Of a DNA stretch of 43,316 bases, positions 36,051-43,295 are shown one piece after another. A program made the position numbers and the translations under genes. A model generated the notes under the pieces. It saw only the letters and a list, made by a program, of their open reading frames with translations, did no database searches and was not told where the DNA came from. Source of the stretch: Synechococcus sp. CS-1332 (GTDB lineage Bacteria > Cyanobacteriota > Cyanobacteriia > PCC-6307 > Cyanobiaceae); contig NZ_JAHLYP010000032.1 in the NCBI RefSeq assembly GCF_025127995.1, forward strand, positions 1 to 43,316, given 5' to 3'. Position 1 is the stretch's first letter, and the number at the start of each line of letters is the position of its first letter.

Positions 36051-36879
36051 GCGGTTCGAGCCCCCAGCTCGCCGCCAGTTTGTCGAGCCTCGGGTCCGGC
36101 TTGTCCGGATTGGGATTCCGCAGCCGTGCCTGGGCCAGGGCCTCCTGGGCCCCTTTGGCGTCGCCTTGGTCGTGCCGCAGCATGGCCAGGCCCAGCAGGG
36201 GACGCTGGTCCTGGGGAAAGACGTTGGCCAGCTGCAGGTAAGTGGCCGCTGCTGTCGTGGACTCGTTGCGCTTGAGCTGGAGTTCAGCCAGGAGCAGGCC
36301 GATGCCCAGGGCCTCCGGCCTCACGTCGGGTTTGATGGCCATGCCGTAGGCGGCCTTGACGCGGGCCTCGGCGGCAGCGCTCCGACCCTGCTCCAGGTTC
36401 AGCAGGCTGAGCAGTTGCAAGGCCTCCACCTGGGTGGGCCGCAGGTTGAGGATCTGGCGCAGTTCGCGCTCGGCGCCGCTGCGGTCGCCCTGGTCGCGCC
36501 GCAGTTCGGCCAGCATCAGCCGCAGCGACCAGCGCTCTGGCTCCCTGTCCGCCATGGGCTCCAGCAGGCTGATCGCCTCGGGCTTGCGGTCGAGGGCCAC
36601 CAGCAGCTCCAGCAGCCGCTGGCGGTCGGCCGGGCCGGCCTCGTCGGCGTCGAGCCGCAGCCGCAGCCGGGTGGCCTCCTTGGTGAGCAGGGTCCGCTTT
36701 GGGTCGGCGCTGGCCTGGGTGGCCGACTGGCGCTGGCCCAGCCACCAGCCTCCCCCGAGGGCCAGCACCCCGACCAGGCCGGCCGCCAGCAGCGACCAGA
36801 GGCCGGGAAGGCTTCGGTTCGGGGAGGGCATCCGTTGACGGTGAAGGCTCGAGGTCGCGTCAGAGTCTGGCCTGGGCAT
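35980..36879 (-). CDS. Membrane-anchored TPR-repeat protein
   Basis: About 299 residues. After a short cytoplasmic N-terminus there is one membrane helix (about 27-47, LWSLLAAGLVGVLALGGGWWLG), then a helical TPR-like array (about 70-275). Visible repeat units include LELLVALDRKPEAISLLEPM, LMLAELRRDQGDRSGAEREL and LLGLAMLRHDQGDAKGAQEAL, giving about four to five repeats. Such proteins serve as assembly scaffolds, often for photosystems or the envelope in cyanobacteria; the partner is unknown. ATG 36879 has GGAAG four bases upstream; ATG 36831 would give 283 residues. Its C-terminal codons overlap the gene at 35676 tail-to-tail. Confidence 0.78.
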   Translation of the reverse strand: MPRPDSDATSSLHRQRMPSPNRSLPGLWSLLAAGLVGVLALGGGWWLGQRQSATQASADPKRTLLTKEATRLRLRLDADEAGPADRQRLLELLVALDRKPEAISLLEPMADREPERWSLRLMLAELRRDQGDRSGAERELRQILNLRPTQVEALQLLSLLNLEQGRSAAAEARVKAAYGMAIKPDVRPEALGIGLLLAELQLKRNESTTAAATYLQLANVFPQDQRPLLGLAMLRHDQGDAKGAQEALAQARLRNPNPDKPDPRLDKLAASWGLEPLRSPSADPKTPSARASEPSRQSL

Positions 36880-36948
36880 CACGCTTCCGCTGCTGCTTAC
36901 ATTGACCCGGGCCATTCCAGGCACCGCCACGGGGTTCTTCCTTTCACC

Positions 36949-37689
36949 ATGCGCCAGCATCCCATTTCCCCTGTCACCGAGCCGATGCAGTACCGGGCCA
37001 TCGGAGTGGTACGTGGTTGCTACGTGCCGGCCGAGCCCGACCAGCTCACCCGGGGTCTGATCCGCACGGCCGACGGCACTGAGGTCGAGGCCGTGGTGCT
37101 TGGGCGCCTGCTCACCCTCATGCGCCGCCATCTCGACCTGGAGACGCCGCATCTGTGGGTCGTTTATCCCCGCTCCCGGGATGAGAACCAGCTTCACCTG
37201 CAGATGGTGGGCGTGTGGGAACCCAGCACCCTGGCCGCGCCCACGGACTCCGGGGCCACAGACCAGGACGCCACAGACCAGGACGCCACAGACCAGGACG
37301 CCACCTCCCCTGACATCACCGCCACCGACGCTGACCAGCTTCCCGAGGGTGACGATTACTTCTCGATCCGTGGGGAGCTGATCTTCACCCGCCCTGAAAC
37401 CGGCGATCTGGTCATCAAGGTGCGGCAGCAGCCCCGCCCCGATGGCAACCGCCCGGTGCCGTTCAAGCTCCAGCTGCGCGGCGACATTCCCCTGGAGCAC
37501 CTGCGCCACTTCGTCTCCCTTGATCTGCGTCGCCAGGGACAGCAGCTCGCCGTTGAGCGTTTCGAGGTCATCGGCCCGGTGGCCGAACGGGGCAACCGCG
37601 GCGGCAAGGCCCGCAAACCCGGCGCTGACAAGGGCGGCCCGGCCAAGCCCAAGGGCCATGGCCGTGCCGTGACCCGCCAGGGCCGTTGA
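36949..37689 (+). CDS. Conserved hypothetical protein with variable low-complexity insert
   Basis: 246 residues. The N-terminal domain (about 13-92) reads MQYRAIGVVRGCYVPAEPDQ, TRGLIRTADGTEVEAVVLGR and LETPHLWVVYPRSRDENQL. A second domain (about 135-215) has FSIRGELIFTRPETGDLVIKV and FKLQLRGDIPLEHLRHFVSL. They are joined by a linker with three ATDQD repeats. The C-terminus is Lys/Gly/Arg-rich (RGNRGGKARKPGADKG), suggesting nucleic acid or ribosome contact. I recognise this as a cyanobacterial conserved type without known function. ATG 36949 is the start. It is followed after 1 nt by the M41-like gene and probably forms an operon with it. Confidence 0.75.
   Translation: MRQHPISPVTEPMQYRAIGVVRGCYVPAEPDQLTRGLIRTADGTEVEAVVLGRLLTLMRRHLDLETPHLWVVYPRSRDENQLHLQMVGVWEPSTLAAPTDSGATDQDATDQDATDQDATSPDITATDADQLPEGDDYFSIRGELIFTRPETGDLVIKVRQQPRPDGNRPVPFKLQLRGDIPLEHLRHFVSLDLRRQGQQLAVERFEVIGPVAERGNRGGKARKPGADKGGPAKPKGHGRAVTRQGR
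37255..37299 (+). repeat. 15-bp minisatellite (three copies)
   Basis: GCCACAGACCAGGAC is repeated three times head-to-tail without change, and a fourth unit begins (GCCAC). It encodes ATDQD x3 in the linker of the host gene. The perfect identity points to recent expansion by slippage. Confidence 0.95.
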
Positions 37690-37690
37690 G

Positions 37691-38332
37691 ATGACCAGCG
37701 GTGCCCTCACGGCCGGCGTCGTGGTGCTGCTGGTCAGTCTTGGCGCCGTGGCGGGCCCGCTGGTCGGGCTGTCCCCCTGGTGGCTCACCGTGTTCGTGGC
37801 CTTGGGCCTGGGATCCCTCACCCTGGACGCGGCCCGCTTCGGCGGCCGGGGCGGCCATCTGCTGGCCGAAGCCCTGCCCGGCGGCCACGGGCGACTGCGC
37901 CGCATCGCCATCCATGAAGCCGGCCACGCCCTGGCGGCGAGCAGCGACGGTCTGGCGGTGCAGCGGGTGCTGGTGGGCAGCCTGGCCTGTCTGCGTGCCG
38001 GTGTCGACAGCGGCGGCTGCACCGAATTCGCCCTGCCCGAGACCGTGAAGCTCTCGGCCGAGGATCTGCGGCGCTGGAGCCGGGTGCTGCAGGCCGGCAT
38101 GGTGGCTGAGTCGCTGGTGTACGGCGACAGCGTCGGCGGCGATGACGACCGGGCCCTGCTGGGGCGCCTCTGGGGCCTCTCGGGCTTTGATGTCGCGACG
38201 GCCCGCCTGGAACAGCGCCGGGCGCGTCGGGAGGTGGAGCAGGCCCTGCGGGCACGCCGTGACGAGATCGAGGCCGAGGCCGAACGGCTGCTGCAGGCGG
38301 CCCCCCGATTGGGCCGGCGGCCGCCCCCATGA
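37691..38332 (+). CDS. M41-like (FtsH peptidase-like) membrane metalloprotease lacking an AAA+ domain
   Basis: 213 residues. Two membrane helices (about 5-25 and 30-47) precede a domain with the zinc motif HEAGH (75-79). Downstream GMVAESLVYGDSVGGDDDRALL (136-157) mirrors the FtsH block GGRxAEExxFG...xxxDxxxA, which supplies the third zinc ligand. A basic/acidic helical tail ends the protein. FtsH-type AAA+ sequences (Walker A, SRH) are wholly absent. It is likely a zinc protease-like protein of the inner or thylakoid membrane, either acting on its own or with another ATPase. It sits between the conserved hypothetical gene (1-nt gap) and larC (4-nt overlap). Confidence 0.72.
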   Translation: MTSGALTAGVVVLLVSLGAVAGPLVGLSPWWLTVFVALGLGSLTLDAARFGGRGGHLLAEALPGGHGRLRRIAIHEAGHALAASSDGLAVQRVLVGSLACLRAGVDSGGCTEFALPETVKLSAEDLRRWSRVLQAGMVAESLVYGDSVGGDDDRALLGRLWGLSGFDVATARLEQRRARREVEQALRARRDEIEAEAERLLQAAPRLGRRPPP

Positions 38333-39543
38333 CCCTGGCCCTACTGGATTGCCCTACCGGCCTGGCCGGCAACATGCTGCTGGCGGCCCTGCTGGATCTC
38401 GGCCTCCCCGAGGAGATCATCCATTCGCCCCTCGCGGCCCTGGGTCTGGAGGGGCGCTACCGGCTGCGGATCAAGGAACGGCGCAGCGGTGGGCTGCGGG
38501 GGCTGCATCTTGACGTGGAGGCCCTGGATACACAGCCGCCCCATCGCCCCTGGGGGGCCTTGCGCCAGCAGATCCAGGCGGCGCCCCTGGCGCCGACGTT
38601 GCAGGAGAAGGTGCTGGCGGTGTTCGGCCTGCTCGCGGAGGCTGAAGCGACGGTCCATGGCCACCCCGCCGAGGCCGTGGCGTTTCATGAGGTGGGGGCG
38701 ATCGATGCCCTGGTGGACATTGTGGGCGTCTGTGCCGGGCTGCTGCACCTGGAGGTGGATCAGCTGGTCTGCGGCGTGCCGCCGGCGGGCCATGGCAGCG
38801 TGACCACCGCCCATGGAGCCCTGCCCCTGCCGGCGCCGGCCGTGCTGGAGATCGCCCGCTCGCGGGGTCTGCCGCTGGCCTCCAGCGAGGGGTTTCCACC
38901 CGGCGAACTCACTACCCCCACCGGGTTGGCCCTGATGGCCTGCTGGGCGGACCGTTTCGGCCCCTCCCCCGGGGCCGTGCCGCTGGGGGTGGGGGTGGGG
39001 CTGGGCACGCGCCAGCTGGATCGGGCCAACCTGCTGCGCCTCACCCTGGCCCGTCCCCTGGGGGACGATGGCGTGGGTGGAGCCAACGAAGTGAGCGAAG
39101 TCCTGTTGCAGCAACAGGCCCAAATTGACGACGCCAGCGCTGAGGACCTGGCCTACCTGGCCGAGGCCCTACGCAACGGCGGGGCTCTGGAGGTGTTCAG
39201 CCAGCCGGTGGCGATGAAGAAGGGCCGCACCGGCACCCTGCTGACGGCCCTGGTGCCCCCGGAGCTGGGGCCGGCGCTGCGCCAGGTGTGGTGGCGCCAC
39301 GGCACGACGCTGGGGGTGCGCGAGCAGCTGCAGAGCCGCTGGATCCTGCCCCGCCGGAGCGCCACCCTCGCCACCGACCTCGGACCGGTGCGCATCAAGT
39401 GGGCCACCCTGCCCGACGGTCGCCGGCGTGCCAAGGCCGAACACGCCGATCTGGTGGAGCTGGCCGGGCGCCTGGGTCGCTCCATCGAGGAGGTGCGCGA
39501 CGAGGTCCGCCGCGCCCTGGCGTCTGAGGGGGAAACGCCATGA
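38329..39543 (+). CDS. larC: LarC family nickel insertion protein
   Basis: 404 residues. LarC adds nickel, with CTP, to the pincer cofactor of lactate racemase and related LarA enzymes. The N-terminus LLDCPTGLAGNMLLAALLDLG is a variant of the LarC opening (DCxxGxSGDM). VAFHEVGAIDALVDIVGVC contains the conserved HEVGxxDxxxDI motif, PPAGHGSVTTAHGALPLPAPAVLEI is another family block, and the C-terminal half ends KWATLPDGRRRAKAEHADL. It is a single uninterrupted frame, unlike the split larC1/larC2 of Lactobacillus. The ATG overlaps the M41-like stop (ATGA) and the stop overlaps the next gene. larA, larB and larE are not in the window. Confidence 0.93.
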   Translation: MTLALLDCPTGLAGNMLLAALLDLGLPEEIIHSPLAALGLEGRYRLRIKERRSGGLRGLHLDVEALDTQPPHRPWGALRQQIQAAPLAPTLQEKVLAVFGLLAEAEATVHGHPAEAVAFHEVGAIDALVDIVGVCAGLLHLEVDQLVCGVPPAGHGSVTTAHGALPLPAPAVLEIARSRGLPLASSEGFPPGELTTPTGLALMACWADRFGPSPGAVPLGVGVGLGTRQLDRANLLRLTLARPLGDDGVGGANEVSEVLLQQQAQIDDASAEDLAYLAEALRNGGALEVFSQPVAMKKGRTGTLLTALVPPELGPALRQVWWRHGTTLGVREQLQSRWILPRRSATLATDLGPVRIKWATLPDGRRRAKAEHADLVELAGRLGRSIEEVRDEVRRALASEGETP

Positions 39544-40574
39544 GCCCCTGGTCCCGCCTGCGCCTTCCCGCCCTGGCAGCCCTTCCGCCCCTGCCGGCGC
39601 TTCCGGGCGGTCTGCGCCCCTGGATCACCCTGGGCAGCCTCGGTTTTGTGATGGCGGCCCTGCTCAGCCACGGCCGCCAGCTGGTGCAGTTGCGGCTCGA
39701 TGGCCAGGGTTGGCTGTGGCTGGTGTTGGGCGTCGGGGTGAGCCTGCTCAGCCTGCTGATCAACGGCGTGGCCTGGGGCGTGATCCTGCGCTGGCTGGGC
39801 CTGCGCCCCGAGTGGGCCGCGGTGGTGGAACTGCACGTGGCCACCAACCTGCGTAAGTTCCTGCCGGGTGGCATCTGGCACCTGGCCTCCCGGGTGCAGC
39901 GGCTGCGCAGCGAGGGCGCCCCCCTGGCGGCCCCCGTGAGCACGAGCATGGCCCTGGTGGCGGTGCTGCTCGACCCCCTGGTGGCCGCGGTGGCGGCCTT
40001 GGCCCTGGTGTCCCTGGGCGGCTGGCAGGGTGGCCTGGGCCTGGTGGGCCTGCTGCCCCTGGGCCTGCTGCTGCCCCGCTGGCTCGATCCCCTGCTGGCG
40101 CGGCTGCAGCGGCGTCGGGCCCGCGACCTGGGCCTGGAGGAGGAGATCCAGCAGGAGCTGGAACAGGCGGCTCCCCTGGTGCGCTCCATCGGGCTGCGGG
40201 GCTATCCCTGGCAGCCGCTGCTGGCGGAACTGGTGTTCGTGATGTTGCGCTTCGCCGGCTTCTGCTGCTGCATCCGGGCCTTTGATCTGCCCCTGGGGAG
40301 CGACGCTCCCGTCTGGCTGGCGGGATTCGCCCTGGCCTGGACCGCCGGCCTGGTGGTGCCCGGAGCACCCGGTGGGCTGGGGGTGTTCGAGGCGGTGCTG
40401 CTGCTGCGGATGGGGGTGGCCCTGCCGGAGGCACCCCTGCTGGCGGTGGCCCTCAGCTACCGCCTGATCGTCACGCTCACTGATCTGCTGGCGGCCGCCC
40501 TTGTGGCCCTGGACCGCCGACTGGTGCGGGAGCCGTCAGCGGCGACACCGTCATCAGGCAGTCCTTCTCAATAG
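39540..40574 (+). CDS. UPF0104 / lysylphosphatidylglycerol synthase-type membrane protein
   Basis: 344 residues with about eight membrane helices. Family features include VELHVATNLRKFLPGGIWHL, a long cytoplasmic loop (RRRARDLGLEEEIQQELEQ) and AGLVVPGAPGGLGVFEAVLLL near the C-terminus. It resembles the flippase part of MprF and the stand-alone UPF0104 proteins, but without the aminoacyl-transferase domain; a lipid-flipping role is possible but unproven. Its ATG overlaps the larC stop by 4 nt. The stop coincides with the start of the AT-rich region that carries the candidate operator of the Fur-family gene. Confidence 0.85.
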   Translation: MSPWSRLRLPALAALPPLPALPGGLRPWITLGSLGFVMAALLSHGRQLVQLRLDGQGWLWLVLGVGVSLLSLLINGVAWGVILRWLGLRPEWAAVVELHVATNLRKFLPGGIWHLASRVQRLRSEGAPLAAPVSTSMALVAVLLDPLVAAVAALALVSLGGWQGGLGLVGLLPLGLLLPRWLDPLLARLQRRRARDLGLEEEIQQELEQAAPLVRSIGLRGYPWQPLLAELVFVMLRFAGFCCCIRAFDLPLGSDAPVWLAGFALAWTAGLVVPGAPGGLGVFEAVLLLRMGVALPEAPLLAVALSYRLIVTLTDLLAAALVALDRRLVREPSAATPSSGSPSQ

Positions 40575-40590
40575 GTTCTAGTTTTGCGAA
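40565..40590 (+). promoter_or_regulatory. Candidate metal-regulator operator before the Fur-family gene
   Basis: TTCTCAA (40565-40571) and TTGCGAA (40584-40590) form an inverted pair (6 of 7 bases) 12 nt apart, in the only AT-rich patch before the gene at 40604. The same half-sites, in the same order and with 13-nt spacing, occur at 43202-43228. TTGAGAAT/TTGCGAAT halves are typical of Fur boxes. This suggests autoregulation. Confidence 0.5.
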
Positions 40591-40603
40591 CATCTGGGAT
40601 CGC

Positions 40604-41074
40604 GTGGTGAACACTCCCCCCACCGGTCTGGCCCAGCCCAGCAGCCTGCGCACCACCCTGAACGATCGGGGCCAGCGCCTGACGCCCCAGCGCCAGCGGG
40701 TGCTGGATCTGTTCGAACGGATCGGTGAGGGCAGCCACCTGAGCGCGGAGGAAGTGCACCTGCGCCTGGTGCGCAGCCAGGAGCGGGTGTCCCTGGCCAC
40801 CGTCTACCGCACCCTGCGGTTGCTGAGCTCGATGGGGTTGCTGCAGGAACTCGAACTGCCGGAGGGGGGGCGCCGCTTCGAGTTGGCCGGCGACGCCCAC
40901 CGCGACCATCACCACCTGCTCTGTGTCCGTTGCGGCCGCACCGAGGAGTTCGAGAGCGGCCCCGTGCTCGCCGCCGGCGAGGCGGCGGCTGGGGCCTTCG
41001 GCTTCCGGTTGCTGGAGTGCGTGCTCAACGTGCGGGCCCTCTGTCCGACCTGCGCGGCTGAGGAGCAGGGTTGA
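40604..41074 (+). CDS. Fur family transcriptional regulator
   Basis: 156 residues, typical of Fur/Zur/PerR. The winged-helix part spans about 15-90 with the recognition helix VSLATVYRTLRLLSSMGLL. The metal-sensing/dimer half has HHH (102-104) and the structural zinc pairs CVRC (107-110) and CPTC (147-150). Whether it is Fur, Zur or PerR cannot be settled by motif; TTGAGAAT/TTGCGAA-type boxes before this gene and the gene at 43296 fit Fur best. The start is one of two consecutive GTG codons (40604/40607) with GGGA about 7 nt upstream. It lies 29 nt after the UPF0104 gene but has its own AT-rich promoter region. Confidence 0.93.
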   Translation: MVNTPPTGLAQPSSLRTTLNDRGQRLTPQRQRVLDLFERIGEGSHLSAEEVHLRLVRSQERVSLATVYRTLRLLSSMGLLQELELPEGGRRFELAGDAHRDHHHLLCVRCGRTEEFESGPVLAAGEAAAGAFGFRLLECVLNVRALCPTCAAEEQG

Positions 41075-41267
41075 CGGGGCTGCCAAGGCTGCGTGCCGGC
41101 AATTGCAGCTGCTGATCGGCCCAGTGGGCGGCCAGGGCCGCCAGCAGGCTGGAACGATCGCCACGGATGCGGAGCATGGGGGGCAGGGTGAAAGGTCGGC
41201 CCCCAGGCTGGGGCCCGTCCCCTGGGCCGGCGCGATCGATGGCACGGCTCCGGGCAGCGGATGACAC
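41025..41267 (-). CDS. Doubtful small ORF antisense to and beyond the Fur-family 3' end
   Basis: 80 codons on the minus strand. The middle, RPFTLPPMLRIRGDRSSLL then AALAAHWADQQLQLPA, looks protein-like with normal codon use, and could start at the ATG near 41175. The rest is Pro/Arg-rich and unlike protein. It overlaps the convergent regulator gene by 50 nt. It could be a short orphan gene or the remnant of a decayed one. No family is recognised. Confidence 0.25.
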   Translation of the reverse strand: MSSAARSRAIDRAGPGDGPQPGGRPFTLPPMLRIRGDRSSLLAALAAHWADQQLQLPARSLGSPVNPAPQPRRSDRGPAR

Positions 41268-41529
41268 CGGCGGAGGCCACCAGCGGGAGGTGCGCAGCTC
41301 CTGATGATCCGAGGCAGCGACTCGCCGATCCCCCTAGACAGAGCCGGTGCAAGCAATCGGAGGCGGTCGATCCGCTCCTCCCGAGCGCAACTGCCGCTGC
41401 CGCCGTGACTGAACCACATCCATCCACCAGTGATGGGGGCTTCCGCCAGGGGGCCCACCGGAACCCCCGGGGACGGCTGCGCCCCATCTCCACCCTGGCG
41501 GGGGTGATCGAAGCCACGGCACCCTGGCC
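41075..41529. other. 455-nt gap without a convincing gene
   Basis: Between the Fur-family gene and the urea transporter gene. It holds only the doubtful minus-strand ORF above and a 90-codon plus-strand frame (41261-41533) of biased Arg/Pro/Ala content. No tRNA, hairpin-plus-T terminator or repeat is seen. It may hold the promoter of the urea transporter; it is the longest apparently non-coding stretch in the window. Confidence 0.6.
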
Positions 41530-43155
41530 ATGAACCGCACCGGCCCCCCAGACCCCCTTCCCGTTCACCAGCTCCTGCTCTCCCTGCTGGTGCCGGAAGC
41601 TCCGCTCGCGAGCTGGTACGAGCGGTTACTGCCCTGCAGCGGCACCCTGCCCCAGCTCACCAGCCGCTGGAGGGATCGGCGCGCCGTCGTTGCCGTGGTG
41701 GCGGGCTTTCGCAGCCTGGGCCAGGTGATCTTCATCAACAATCCGCTCAGCGGCCTGCTGCTGCTGCTGGCTCTGCTGCTTCAGTCGCCGTCGGTGGCGC
41801 TGTTCGCCGGCTTCGGAATCGTGGCGGCCCATCTGGCGGCCAAGGCCCTCGGCAGCGCCTGGGAAGACCGCCACAACGGCATCTACGGTTTCAACGGAGC
41901 CTTGGTCGGCAGTGCCATCGCCACCTTCGCCGATCTGGGTCCTCCGGGAGCTGTTCTTCTCTGGGCTCTGGCGGCCCTGGGGGGTGGGGCGCTGAGCTCC
42001 GTGCTGGTCCACGGCCCGGGCCGTCGTCTGCATGCCGCCACCGGCCTGCCGCCGATGACGCTGCCGTTCTGCCTGGTGACCTGGGGGTTGCTGGCGCTGG
42101 TCACCCTGGCGGACGTGCCGCCGCTGCAGCTCCACAGTCCCGCGATGGTGCCACCTGCGGGTTCGGCCCTGCAGGCCTTTCTGCTGGCCCTGCCGCGAGG
42201 CTTCGGTCAGGTCTTCTTCTGTGCTGATCTGGCCAGTGGCTGGTTGGTGCTGGCGGCCACGGCCGTCGCCAGCCCGATGGCGGCAGGGGTGGGTCTGATG
42301 GGGGCGGCGATCGGGGCGTTGGCGGGCCTGGCCAGCGGTGCCGCTGGCGCCGTCGGCATGGGCCTTTGGAGCTACGACGGCGTTCTCAGCGCCATTGCCA
42401 TCGGTGGCATCTTCCATGCCCCCACCAAGCGCAGCCTGGGGGCGGCGGCCCTGGCGGCCCTCGCCGCCAGCCTGCTCACCCCGCCACTGGAGCGGCTGAT
42501 GCCGCTCGGATTGCCGTCGCTCACGCTGTCCTTCATCGTCGCCACCCTGGCCACCCTGCTGGTGGTGCGCCGGGCGCTGCCCACCGTTGTACCGGTGGCG
42601 CTGCACGCGATCCTCACGCCGGAGGAGCATCTGCAGCGCTATCTGGTGACCCGGCGGTTGCTGAACGATTTCCGCTCCCGTCTGCGCGGGGCCGTGGGCG
42701 GGGGCGGCTGGACCAGCCTGGCCCCGTCGGCGGATCCAGCGCTGCTGGGGCGGCTCGAGGAGCTGTTCGAGCGCCTCGACCGCGACCAGGACGGCCAGCT
42801 GAGCCTGTCGGAACTGGTCGAGGGGATCGAGCAGGGCCCCAGCGACCCTGTGGCGGCCCTGGCCAGGGTGCTGGCGGCCATGGATCTCGATGGCGACGGG
42901 GCGGTGGACAGGGCCGAGTTCATCGAGGTGATGCTGCGCCTGCGCCGACTCTCCGACGGACAGGAGCGGCTGAAGCGCTACCTGATCCCGGTGGATGCGG
43001 ATGGCGATGAGCGGCTCGACCCCGGCGAGATGGACCGGCTGCTGGGCAGCATCGGCCAACTCCCGCTCAATCAAAGGGAGCAGCGGGCGGTGTTCGGGCC
43101 TGAGCTTTCCGGGCTGTCCTGGCACGCGTTCTTCGACCGGTTGCTGCTCACCTGA
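41530..43155 (+). CDS. Urea transporter (UT family) fused to three EF-hands
   Basis: 541 residues. Residues about 40-380 form a UT-family urea channel of two homologous halves with some ten membrane helices. LPPMTLPF (173-180) is the UT signature, and paired blocks NGIYGFNGALVGSAIATF and GLWSYDGVLSAIAIGGIF mark the repeat. After a short linker come three Ca2+-binding loops: DRDQDGQLSLSE (417-428), DLDGDGAVDRAE (452-463) and DADGDERLDPGE (489-500, with Glu where position 6 is usually Gly). Acidic residues at positions 1, 3, 5 and 12 are intact in all. UT channels pass urea passively; the fusion suggests calcium control or Ca-dependent assembly. ATG 41530 is the start. Confidence 0.93.
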   Translation: MNRTGPPDPLPVHQLLLSLLVPEAPLASWYERLLPCSGTLPQLTSRWRDRRAVVAVVAGFRSLGQVIFINNPLSGLLLLLALLLQSPSVALFAGFGIVAAHLAAKALGSAWEDRHNGIYGFNGALVGSAIATFADLGPPGAVLLWALAALGGGALSSVLVHGPGRRLHAATGLPPMTLPFCLVTWGLLALVTLADVPPLQLHSPAMVPPAGSALQAFLLALPRGFGQVFFCADLASGWLVLAATAVASPMAAGVGLMGAAIGALAGLASGAAGAVGMGLWSYDGVLSAIAIGGIFHAPTKRSLGAAALAALAASLLTPPLERLMPLGLPSLTLSFIVATLATLLVVRRALPTVVPVALHAILTPEEHLQRYLVTRRLLNDFRSRLRGAVGGGGWTSLAPSADPALLGRLEELFERLDRDQDGQLSLSELVEGIEQGPSDPVAALARVLAAMDLDGDGAVDRAEFIEVMLRLRRLSDGQERLKRYLIPVDADGDERLDPGEMDRLLGSIGQLPLNQREQRAVFGPELSGLSWHAFFDRLLLT

Positions 43156-43201
43156 GGGCCCGGGTGCCGCGGTTCCGGCCAGCCGACCAGCGGCCTGCCG
43201 C

Positions 43202-43228
43202 TTCGCAATCTCCAGCTGCTATTGAGAA
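43202..43228 (+). promoter_or_regulatory. Candidate operator, same design as at 40565
   Basis: TTCGCAA (43202-43208) and TTGAGAA (43222-43228) form an inverted pair 13 nt apart. The second half also opens a Fur-box-like stretch TTGAGAATCGCTTGCAA (43222-43238). The 10-mer CTATTGAGAA (43219-43228) is the exact reverse complement of TTCTCAATAG at 40565-40574. Confidence 0.5.
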
Positions 43229-43260
43229 TCGCTTGCAAAAGGGGCGGCGGCGCGTCTAGG

Positions 43261-43277
43261 TTGCGAGCAGTTCGCAA
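43261..43277 (+). promoter_or_regulatory. Fur-box-like 17-bp palindrome
   Basis: TTGCGAGCAGTTCGCAA: arms TTGCGA/TCGCAA are perfect, and 7 of 8 bases pair in an 8-1-8 layout. It agrees well with TTGCGAATnATTCGCAA-type Fur boxes. It lies 18 nt before ATG 43296, where a bound repressor would block transcription. Confidence 0.6.
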
Positions 43278-43295
43278 TAAGGGCGCTCCTCTCCG

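Noticed and set aside
35980..38100. 700-codon minus-strand frame through the TPR gene and beyond
   Set aside because: The TPR protein starts near 36879 with its membrane helix; the remainder is antisense to two well-supported plus-strand genes.
41261..41533. 90-codon plus-strand frame before the urea transporter
   Set aside because: Biased Ala/Arg/Pro content, no start context and no recognisable feature.
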